A DNA stretch of 64,000 nucleotides, from positions 40,936,042 to 41,000,041 of the forward strand of contig CM060734.1 in NCBI GenBank assembly GCA_030704615.1. The letters run 5' to 3'. The translations under genes were made by a program, and so were the position numbers. The notes under the pieces are model-generated. The model was not told where the DNA came from, made no database searches, and was given only the letters and a program-made list of their open reading frames with translations. Shown in pieces: positions 1-8,589 of this stretch (position 1 is the stretch's first letter; each line of letters starts with the position of its first letter). This DNA comes from Takakia lepidozioides (taxonomy: Eukaryota; Streptophyta; Takakiopsida; Takakiales; Takakiaceae).

Positions 1-587
1 TGTACTGGCGGCTAGAGCAGATCTGCTCTCGACAGGAAATCAGATTTAGCATGGCATGGTGGTTGGGTGGACCGGATGCTGTAACCGGTGCTGTGCTTAC
101 AGAGTTGTAAGTCGATGTTAGAATAGACGTCACAGGCCTTTGTTGGTCTGCAACAGCAGCAGGGGCTATGATCTCTCTTTTGTACAGAGCGATGGTGTAA
201 ATACTATGACTAAAGTCTTATAAGTGCTGATTTGAAAAGGGGCAGTTTAGAGTTGATTCTAGTCACTGTTTGTGAATACACTTCCGTGAAGAACAGGGCT
301 GAACTATCTTTGGACTGGAGTGATCTCTGTTACGATCTGAACCAAAGAATTGTGACTGGAATAAGAGAGGCTGGTTACCAGGGATCCATACTGGTTTTGG
401 ATTGAATTGAGGCCCTATGATTATGAAGAGAGAAGTGCCTTGGAAATGTTGTTGATTTTCCTGTTGGATGTAATCAAGCAAGCAGTTTTCTTTGGAGTTT
501 TGGTAAATACCCTGTGAACAGCAAAACAAGCAGAGCGCCTGAAATTGGTCATAGTTGGACAGAGGAAAAAGTGTCAGACCCCTTTCA
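1..587 (+). repeat. 5' LTR, partial (start outside window)
   Basis: Homologous to 4885-5464. Similarity to the 3' copy runs to about 580. I place the end at the CA of 586-587 because the primer-binding site begins two bases later, the usual spacing; a CA at 575-576 is the alternative. Confidence 0.85.
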
Positions 588-589
588 AG

Positions 590-605
590 TGGTATCAGAG
601 CCAGG
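590..605 (+). other. Primer-binding site, initiator tRNA-Met type
   Basis: TGGTATCAGAGCCAGG directly follows the 5' LTR. TGGTATCAGAGC is the usual plant Ty3 and Ty1 primer-binding site, complementary to the 3' end of initiator tRNA-Met. Confidence 0.85.
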
Positions 606-667
606 TTTGCGATCGGGGAGAACAGATCGTGAGTTTTGGAATTTCTAGAAATTGGCTAATTGTGTGA

Positions 668-1735
668 ATGAGCCAGATCTCGTTCGGCTCTGTGAGCACA
701 CACCCTGGTGACGACGATCAGGATAGTGAAATGGCTGGAGACCGTGAGTGCTCAGATGCGGCCAGTCTGCACCGAGCTTCAGATCGCGAACATGGGAGTC
801 AGTTGTTTTCCCAGCAGCAGATGGAGGCCTTAGGTACTTTGATTCGATCTGAGATACAGAAATTGGCCCCTGCACAAGCTCAAACTAAAAAGCGATCTAG
901 GGATCTGCCTATGAGTGAGCCACTGAATGAGGACGAATCTGAGGCCGATTCCCATGAGGCCAAGATGAAAAGAAGCAAGGATGTCACTAGGGAGATCAGA
1001 ATATTGGTGAAGTTGCCAGAATTCTATGGTAAGCCATCTGTCAAGCCCGAGGAAATATTGTCTTTCCTGGATACATTAGAAGAGTTCTTTGAGGACGATT
1101 ATTCAGAGGAAGCCAAGATACAGACAGCTGCTCTACAGCTCCGTGATGCCGCCAAGCTGTGGTGGTCGCGCCAGAAGCAGGAACGTCGTGAACACAAGAA
1201 ACCACATGTGGATAGTTGGGCTATGTTTAAGACACTGTTCTTAGCCCACTACCTACCTGGCGACTATGCACACAAGATGAAAGTTGAATTGTTCAGGCTG
1301 AAACAGGAGACTATGAGCGTGGGAGAGTTTAAGACGAGATTTGAAACCCATGCCAGTTATTTCCCCTCGTTGAGTGAAGAGGACATAGTTGATTTTTTTG
1401 TTGATGGCCTCAGTGATTCTCTCAAATTTAAGGTCAAAGCCCACAACCCTCGTACCGAGGCAGAAGCATATCGTTTGGCTTGTAATTTTGAGAACAAATT
1501 GAGGGCACAACGTTCTTCGAATTTTGCTCGTGGCACGGCAGAGTTCAAGCCTAGATCATCTGGTCCTTGGCAGTCACCAGCGAAGAGAGGGAATTGGAAG
1601 AGGTTTAAACCATTTAAGAAGGTGGGGGATCAAACTATACGGAGACCGCCAATGAGGGCTTCTCCAAGGCTCAGTTTCAAAGAGCATGAAGAACACAGGC
1701 GTAAGGGTTTGTGTTTCTTGTGCCATGAACCCTGA
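668..1735 (+). pseudogene. Ty3 gag (capsid), stopped inside its zinc knuckle
   Basis: The 355-residue frame starts at the first good ATG after the primer-binding site. An acidic and basic N-terminal region of about 120 residues is followed by a retrotransposon gag domain (about 130-280) with the family's AAKLWW and FVDGLSDSLK blocks, then a basic region. The C-terminal CCHC zinc knuckle starts normally (CFLCHEP) and is interrupted by TGA at 1733-1735, where the family has glycine. The frame then continues as HRAAEC, giving the remaining His and Cys of the knuckle. Protease and RT continue in the same frame, so one GGA-to-TGA change separates gag from pol. It may be a decay mutation or a readthrough stop; decay fits the damage downstream. 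Confidence 0.85.
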
Positions 1736-1753
1736 CACAGAGCTGCTGAGTGT

Positions 1754-3817
1754 ATGAAGTACCCGAATAATCGTCAGGCTCGACAAACAGCCGCCTTGAC
1801 AGTTGAAAGACCTACAGAACCTTGTGCGGTTGTTGAAATTGGGGAGAAGTTAGGACAAGAAAGAAGGAAAGGTCTTAACGTGCGGATTTCTGCAGCTATC
1901 ATTGGAGACCAAATAGAGCATGACCCCAGTGTGATACGGGTTCAGGGGAGAGTGGCTGGAATTCCCACTCAAGTGCTGATTGATACAGGCAGCACTCATA
2001 ACTTGTTGTCAAAGGATTTTGCTGACAAGTTGGGACTAGTTCAAGAAGACATGCAACCCTGTCAAATCTTGTTACCAGATGGTGGCGTGGATTCTACGCA
2101 CAAACACATCCCAAGGGTACCGATGGTCATGCAAGGAGTACAAACTATGGCTGACTTTGAGGTCTGGGAGGGAGCTCGGTACGACTGCATCCTTGGCATG
2201 CGGTGGCTGGATCCGGTTGATGCTGTGGTGGCTTGCAAATCCGGACTGGTTAGTGGTACCTTGCCCAACGGGAAGGGATTCAATATCAAAGGTACTAGAG
2301 CTCTTCCCAATGTACCTGTCTTGTCAGCTATTCAGATGAAGAGATGTATGCGGAAGGGAAATGCTCAGCTTTTTACTGTTAGCTTGCATCAGATCTTGGA
2401 AACAAATCAGGGAGAAGGGAAGTCACATCCTAGATTTAGCCTGATCCTGAATGAATATAAAGATATGTTTCCTGATGAGCTCCCTGGGATGCCCCCTGAA
2501 CGGGAGGTTGATCATGCTATTGAGTTGATGTCAAATGCTGTACCGGTTGCAAGGGCACCGTACAGGCATTCAATTGCAGAAAGCGAAGAGTTAGAAAAGC
2601 AGTTGAATGACCTGTTGGAAAAGGGGTATATACGTCCAAGTAAATTCCCTTGGGGTGCCCCTGTAATGTTTAAGAAGAAGAAAGATGGGACTTTGAGACT
2701 GTGTGTGGACTATAGATGGTTGAATAAGGTCACCATCAAGAATAAGTTTCATTTGCCTCGTGTGGACGATTTGTTTGACTATCTATATGGGAGTCAGGTT
2801 TTTTCAAAACTTGATCTTCGGTCTGGATATCATCAGATACGGATCAAGAATTCTGATATACCAAAGACAGGATTTCGATCTCGTTTTGGTCATTACGAAT
2901 TCTTGGTGATGTCATTTGGGCTCACGAATGCTCCAGCAACATTTATTCATCTGATGAACTCTCTGTTCCAGAAATATTTGGGGAAGATGGTCCTAGTCTA
3001 CATGGATGATATACTAATATACTCGAAGTCTGAAGAAGAACATGAACTGCATTTACACTTGGTTTTAGACATACTGAGAGAGAACCATCTGTTTGCTAAG
3101 AGGAGCAAGTGTGAATTCTTTGTAGACCACATGGATTACTTGGGATTTTACATTTCCAAAGATGGAATCTCAATTGATCCTAAGAAAGTCCAGACAGTGG
3201 TTGATTGGCCTAAACCAAGTGATAAGACTGAGATCAGAAGCTTTATTGGGTTTGCTAGCTTCCTACGGAAGTTTGTTAAATCTTTTTCACAGATTGCAAC
3301 CCCATTAACTGACCTGCTTAAGGACTCGAGTCCTGTAAGCTTGAAGGATGTCTGGACAAGAGAATGTGACAACAGTTTCGAGAAATTGAAGTTTGCCTTA
3401 ACACATGCTCCTGTACTAAAATTGCTCGACCCTACGAAGGGAGCAATAGTGTTGTGTACTGATGCAAGTGATCTTGCTATTGGAGCTGTGCTGATGCAAG
3501 ATGGGCAAGTGATTGCCTACGAATCTCGAAAGATCAGTCCAGCAGAGAAGAATTACCCAACTCATGAAAAAGAACTGTTGGCAATAGTTCATGCTCTGAA
3601 GATATGGAGACATTACCTACTTCCAGTTGATTTTGTGATAGAAACTGACCATCAAAGTTTGAAATACTTGACCACACAACCTCATTTGAGTCAGACGCAG
3701 ATTAGGTGGTCAGAACTGCTTCAGCAGTTCCATTATGACCTAAAGTATGTCAAGGGGAAAGAGAATGTAGAAAGAGATATTCAGAATCCATGGTCTGCCT
3801 CGGGAGATTATTTGTGA
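1754..3817 (+). pseudogene. Ty3 pol: protease, reverse transcriptase, RNase H
   Basis: 687 residues in the same frame as gag. The aspartic protease carries IDTGSTHN near residue 75. The RT spans about 250-450 with the YMDD catalytic box ([12 protein letters not shown]) near residue 417. RNase H runs about 560-680 with [12 protein letters not shown], the HEKELLAI block and TDHQSLKYL. Just after the conserved KGKEN that ends RNase H the sequence jumps to integrase DNA in another frame and stops at 3817. The usual tail, the HHCC zinc finger of integrase and its first catalytic Asp are missing, a deletion of several hundred bases by comparison with the intact element at 42.4-47.0 kb. Confidence 0.9.
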
Positions 3818-4667
3818 CAGGGACTCAAAGTTCACAAGTCATTTTTGGATTGACTTGTTTAAGAAATTGGGAACCAAGGTGAAACTGAGTACGGCCTTTC
3901 ACCCAGAAACAGATGCCCAAACAGAAAGGACCAACCGTACAATTGAAGATATGTTGAGGATGTACGTTGGTGAAAGACAGTCATCTTGGGAACAATATAT
4001 GTATATGGTGGAATTTGCTTATAACAAGCATTTCCACAGTGCCATTGGCATGAGCCCATTTGAAGCTTTATATGGACGAGATTGCTTGGCTCCTGCTTCG
4101 CTTATTACACCACCATCAAATGTGCAGAGTGTAAATGACAGAATCAAAGAGATCCACTCTGTCCTAGATCTGGTGAAGCGTAGTATACAGGCTGCACAAG
4201 AAAGGGCAAAGTTCTTTGCTGATAAGCACAGGACTTTTCGTGAATTTGCCATTGGTGATATGGTGTTTTTGAAAGTTACACCTAAAAGAAGCAATCTAAC
4301 ACTTGGCAAGTGTTATAAGTTATCACCAAGATTTTGTGGCCCGTTTAAAATCCTGGAACGCCATGGCACAGTGGCCTATGAGTTGGATTTGCCTCCAACA
4401 TGGAAGATCCATAAAACTTTCCATGTCAGCCTCCTCCAGAGGTATATGTCAGACCCATCACACATCTTGCCGATGTTGCCTCAAGCCATGAATGATGGTC
4501 AGCTGATGGCTGAACCCGAAAAGATTCTAGAAACGCGAGTGAAGCACCTGTGCAACCGTTCTTGGAAAGAACATTTGATTAAGTGGTTGCATTACCCAGA
4601 GACAGAAGCTACTTGGGAGAAAGAAAATGAATTGACATTGAGTTACCCCTCATTTTTCTGTCATTGA
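3789..4667 (+). pseudogene. Ty3 integrase remnant with C-terminal chromodomain-like tail
   Basis: From 3789 the frame reads the second catalytic Asp region ([13 protein letters not shown]), then FHPETDAQTERTNRTIED with the catalytic Glu, the GPF-containing C-terminal domain (SPRFCGPFKILERHG), the HVSLL block and a chromodomain-like end (LIKWLHYPETEATWE). The first methionine in this frame is at 3855. The HHCC finger and first catalytic Asp are absent, so the product could not be a working integrase. It overlaps the end of the upstream pol frame in a different phase, which marks the deletion joint at about 3775-3790. Confidence 0.88.
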
Positions 4668-4685
4668 GGACAATGACCTATCTTT

Positions 4686-4698
4686 GGGAGGAGGAGTT
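4686..4698 (+). other. Polypurine tract of the Ty3 element
   Basis: A purine-rich run, GGGAGGAGGAG followed by TT, lies immediately before the TGTTAG that opens the 3' LTR. This is where plus-strand priming occurs in LTR elements. Confidence 0.65.
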
Positions 4699-5464
4699 TG
4701 TTAGGTGCCTTGAACAAAGATCGAGACCTGTCAACCAGTTTGGCGAAGCAAATGACTGCTAGAATATCGCCGAACTGACAGTTGCAGGTAAAATGGAGCA
4801 GGCTCGCGTGCATGAAGAGATCCACGATTAGGGATTTTGAAGAAGGCTTGGAGATGGCAAGTGTGGAGAAGATGAGGATGATGGTGTACTGGCGGCTAGA
4901 GCAGATCTGCTCTCGACAGGAAATCAGATTTAGCATGGCGTGGTGGTTGGGTGGACCGGATGCTGTAACCGGTGCTGTGCTTACAGAGTTGTAAGTCGAT
5001 GTTAGAATAGACGTCCCAGGCCTTTGTTGGTCTGCAGCAGCAGCAGGGGCTATGATCTCTCTTTTGTACAGAGCGATGGTGTAAATACTATGACTAAGGT
5101 CTTATAAGTGCTGATTTGAAAAGGGGCAGTTTAGAGTTGATTCTAGTCACTGTTTGTGAATACACTTCCGTGAAGAACAGGGCTGAACTATCTTTGGACT
5201 GGAGTGAACTCTGTTACGATCTGAACCAAAGAATTGTGACTAGAATAAGAGAGGCTGGTTACCAGGGATCCATACTGGTTTTGGATTGAATTGAGGCCCT
5301 ATGATTATGAAGAGAGAAGTGCCTTGGAAATGTTGTTGATTTTCCTATTGGATGTAATCAAGCAAACAATTTTCTTTGGAGTTTTGGTAAATACCATGTG
5401 AACAGCAAAACAAGCAGAGCGCCTGAAATTGGTCATAGTTGGACAGAGGAAAGAGTGTCAGACC
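4699..5464 (+). repeat. 3' LTR, truncated at its end by a LINE fragment
   Basis: Starts TGTTAGG right after the polypurine tract; 4885 onward matches window base 1 onward. It stops matching the 5' LTR at 5464, where antisense LINE sequence begins, so about the last 10 bp are missing if the LTR really ends at the CA near 587. Confidence 0.88.
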
Positions 5465-5582
5465 ATCCCGAACAGGGTAGGTGAAAGGGGATGTGGATCT
5501 CGGCTGAGAATTCACCAGCGACGTTGACCATGCCAGTGACAATCTCATACATAGAAGAGATGGCACAAAGGATGTCTGGAGG
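5465..5582 (-). mobile_element. LINE family A fragment (RT region), antisense, internally deleted
   Basis: The reverse complement matches the RT segment of the LINE at about 12830-12970 almost base for base, but lacks about 35 bases between the AEIHS and PLSPTLF codons. It abuts the Ty3 3' LTR directly. Confidence 0.8.
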
Positions 5583-6003
5583 GTGAGCACCACCACTCCA
5601 AATCAAGTAAAGGCAACCTCAGCCTCAGATCTGATCCATGAGCAAATCACCAACTCAACTTGTTGAAGAATATGGCATATCAATTTCCTAGATGCTGAAC
5701 GTTAACTTTGAGGGGGATATCACATATCACTGTGTCTGTCTTTGCGAGTGAAAGAGCTATTAAAAAGTTCAGGGCAAATCTACACAGTGCAGACTATCCG
5801 GCTCTTCGTCTTTCTTCGTTCTTTTTAAAATAGAAAGGGGGGAAAGGCCCTGTAAATCATATATTAGGGAAAAACAACCAGGCATACATGGTAAACGATC
5901 GGGTAACATCCAGACAAGTTAGGAGCCTCCAAGGGCAAGCTAGTCTATCCTCAGACCACGGCTCGCTGTGGGGCAGCAAGCTACTAGCCGTGGCTGTTCT
6001 GAA
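5583..6003. other. No gene seen
   Basis: Unique-looking DNA with no convincing reading frame, RNA gene or inverted repeat. Confidence 0.5.
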
Positions 6004-6785
6004 CAAATACACTACAAGCACTTATCCAGCAGATACCACCTTCATCTGGAGCAAGCCAGAAGACTGAAGGATGTACCAGAGATGAAGTCATGTCTTAATT
6101 AAGCAGCCAGCTATAAGATCGCCTGAGAACAGGCCTGAGTCCAACTAGCTAATCAACAAATACACTGCGAGCACTTATCTAGCAGAGACCACCTTCATCT
6201 CGAGCAAGCGAGAAAACTGAAGGATGTACCAGAGATGAGGTCACATGTGTCTTAATTAAGGCAACCAGCTATAAGACCTGAGAACAGGCCTGAGTCCAAC
6301 TAGCTAATCATCAGTCAGAATGGAACTAATCTAAGCTTGCGGCCTGATCCCAGTACACAGCCAGAATTGAAACCATCGTGACTGATCCATCGTGAAGGCA
6401 GGGGCAGAGATCGCGAAGTCTTCAGCGCTTCTCCCTGAGTGCCTCAAAATTCAGATAGTGCAAAATTCTGCGAGCACTTATCTAGCAGCGACCGTGCCTT
6501 CATCTCGAGCGAGCGAGAAAACTGAAGGATGTACCAGAGATGAAGTCATGTCTTAAGTAATATATTAAGCGGCCAGCTATAAGACCTGAGAACAGGGCCT
6601 GAGTCCAACTAGCTAATCATCAGTCGGAATGGAAAACAACTAATCTAAGCTTTGCAGCCTGATCCCAGTACACAGCCAGAATTGAAACCATCGATCGTGA
6701 CTGATCCATCGTCAAGGCAGGGGCAGAGATCACGAAGTCTTCAGCGCTTCTTCCTGAGTGCCTCGAAATTCAGAGGTGAAAAATT
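6004..6785 (+). repeat. Tandem repeat, about 2.5 units of ~305-318 bp
   Basis: Unit starts near 6004 (partial, about 155 bp), 6165 (about 304 bp) and 6469 (about 317 bp). All contain GAGCACTTATCTAGCAG-type starts, the block GAAGGATGTACCAGAGATGA and the block TGAGTCCAACTAGCTAATCA. Units 2 and 3 also share the block around GATCCCAGTACACAGCC and AGTCTTCAGCGCTTCT. No open frame runs through it. Units differ by small indels, so the duplication is not very recent. Confidence 0.85.
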
Positions 6786-6961
6786 CAGATGCAGCATGTC
6801 AAGCTAAGTGGTGAGGCTGCAGAAAGGGACGTTGATCCAGAATATGAGGTAGCATCTGGTAGAATGACAATGGTCTGGATTATTGAGCGTTCCACCTTGC
6901 GTCCTTAGCCTGCAAGTAGTTGATAGCATTGAAGAAATCGTCTGTGAAGGCGGGCACATGC

Positions 6962-7319
6962 TCAGCGGGCACACGATCGAGTTCGTCTCTTCCGCAATTT
7001 TCCTCCCAGTGTGAATTTGAACTTGGTTTTACCATCAGGGCTGTCGCAGAGCCCACTTCTACATTCATAACGCGGCTGGCCTTTGGTGATGGACCCGTTG
7101 TTCCAGCAGAGGAACTTAATCTTGTTAGACAGACAGCGAGGCCGTGTCTTCTGCCTCTCTTTTCTTGGTTGTTGCTTGCTCAGAACCGGCCGCCATTCGT
7201 TCAACTTCCTGCAGAGCAGGGTCTTGCGTTGCCTGAATGTCTCCACTGATTATATCCTCGAGTAACTGAAACCAATCCGGCTCATTGTGACTTTCTGCAA
7301 ATTCCGGCATGAAGCGCAC
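6962..7319 (-). pseudogene. Broken small gene, possibly Dof-like zinc finger
   Basis: Two overlapping minus-strand frames. The first (7319-7125) is an acidic N-terminal stretch starting MRFMPEFAESHNEPDW. The second (7246-6962) reads KIKFLCWNNGSITKGQPRYE followed by Cys and later GGKLRKRR. The spacing of KF-C-W-NN, QPRY-C and GG-LR resembles a Dof zinc finger, but the first CxxC is not intact (RPRC). The frames meet at a direct TCTGTCT, where a 4-bp duplication would explain the shift. Real Dof domains are CX2CX21CX2C, so this is a divergent, broken or chance match. An alternative is a lineage-specific gene with an intron I misread. Confidence 0.35.
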
Positions 7320-7377
7320 CTCTCACAAACAAACTTGACCTCAAGATACCAGTTAACTGGGTGCGGATGATACCAGT

Positions 7378-7480
7378 TAACCCTTAATTGCCCAAGCGAC
7401 CTGAATCGGGTCACTCTGAATTTTCAGTTCTACCTAATTTTGCAGATGTAATCTGGTGGGGCCCACTCCTGAAGCTTTAA
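7378..7480 (+). repeat. Diverged copy of a piggyBac-like terminus
   Basis: TTAA followed by CCCTTAAT, then GCGACCTGAATCGGGTC and later GGGGCCCACT. The right end of the element at 26138, read inward, has TTAA, CCCCTAAT, CGACCTGATTCGGGTC and GGGCCCC in the same order. I found no matching opposite end, so this may be a solo or degraded copy. Confidence 0.4.
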
Positions 7481-7521
7481 TGACAAGGGATTTGTCTTGA
7501 GTGTCATGCAAAAATAAAAAA

Positions 7522-7795
7522 TCAGTACTCCTTTCGGCTCCTCAGTGAGAACAAAGAGTCACCACGTGGGCCCTCCTGTGCCTCGGCACGGGCAAACTCA
7601 GGGCTTTTGACTTAAATAGTGCCAACGTTTGGAGACAGCTCGGAGTAACCCATGGTAGCTGTGTGAAATTTTGGCTAAGCATTGCAGTGCTAGATCATCA
7701 GGAAGCCCAGGGATGAGAGCTTGGACCTCCCTCTCTTTCGTCACTGTCAGGCAACCATACTTCCATGTACTTATGAGAGCCTTAGAACCATGCAT
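7522..7795 (-). pseudogene. F-box (kelch-type) protein fragment, frameshifted
   Basis: From ATG at 7795 the frame reads a short leader and then LIPGLPDDLALQCLAKI, LLRAVSKRWHYLSQ, the typical F-box motif of plant F-box/kelch proteins, which recruits SKP1 in SCF ubiquitin ligases. It stops at 7598. In the next frame the continuation PEFARAEAQEG lies exactly where the family continues, so a one-base shift in the AAAGCCC run breaks the gene. That frame ends at 7522. No kelch repeats follow. It could be the first exon of a spliced gene, but a pseudogene fragment is more likely. Confidence 0.55.
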
Positions 7796-8589
7796 GATAG
7801 CGATATAAACGCAGCTAAGGCACCAATAGCTAAATCTGCAACATTGCAAGCAGCCACATCTAAAGACTATATGTAATCAACCTCATCTTGTGGCACCTGT
7901 TCACAAACTGGGAGATCAAACGAGAAGGTAGACCACATTCTGCAAATAGATTTTTCAACTTATGTATGCTGTTGCAGGCTTGATGCAGCATTTGTCAGAA
8001 AGGTGAAGTATCTGGGGACCTGTGGCGGTCCTAAAGGTAGGTAGGTAGGTAGATAGATAGGTCCTATTGTATATGGTTTTCTTACTTAATTGACCTACCT
8101 GCCTCCTAGATACATATGAAGCTATACAAGTGTGTACAGCTCATCCGCACCGTCTTCCTAGATACATTTCAAGCTACAACCTGGACTTACTCGTGCATTA
8201 TAATAATAAGGACCCACTTATTCCATTGCTACCCATCAAGAAGCAATAAGTTACACGTGTTCCATAAATCTATGTAATTGCATCAAGCACAACATTCAGG
8301 TTGTTGAGAGATAGAAGTGTGCGTCAATTAGTGTAAGCCTATTCAGAGGCTTGCTCAGAATCTTCACTCCATTTGGACCAAGAATGCCCTTCTGATGACA
8401 TAGATTTCCTGCCTAATGTTGATTTCATTAAGTACATAGACTATTAGTCAAGTGTACATGACGGACAAATGAACCCAATTGAGAGAGAGAGACAAAGAGA
8501 CATTTGGCTTGGGAGACTTGCACCTAGTAGGATGAATGGATGGTAGCTTGCAGAGTATCCACTAGCTGCCCTTGGACAAGAGACCAAAT
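7796..8589. repeat. Intergenic with TAGG/TAGA microsatellite
   Basis: At 8036-8062 there are GGTAG/GATAG tetranucleotide repeats. The rest shows no gene. Bases just below 8590 would be the 3' UTR of the CYP37 gene on the minus strand. Confidence 0.6.

Larger units (their letters stand above)
1..5464 (+). mobile_element. Ty3/gypsy (chromovirus) retrotransposon, 5' end outside window, defective
   Basis: Bases 1-576 are repeated at 4885-5460 with no indels and about 11 substitutions by eye (roughly 2%), so these are the two LTRs. Between them lie, in order, a tRNA primer-binding site, gag, protease, reverse transcriptase, RNase H, an integrase remnant and a chromodomain-like tail, all on the plus strand. 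This order (RT before integrase) defines Ty3/gypsy, and the C-terminal domain suggests the chromovirus branch. The element is defective: gag ends at an in-frame TGA, the integrase has lost its N-terminal half, and the 3' LTR is cut by a LINE fragment. The first ~186 bp of the 5' LTR lie outside the window, so no target duplication can be checked. Confidence 0.95.
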
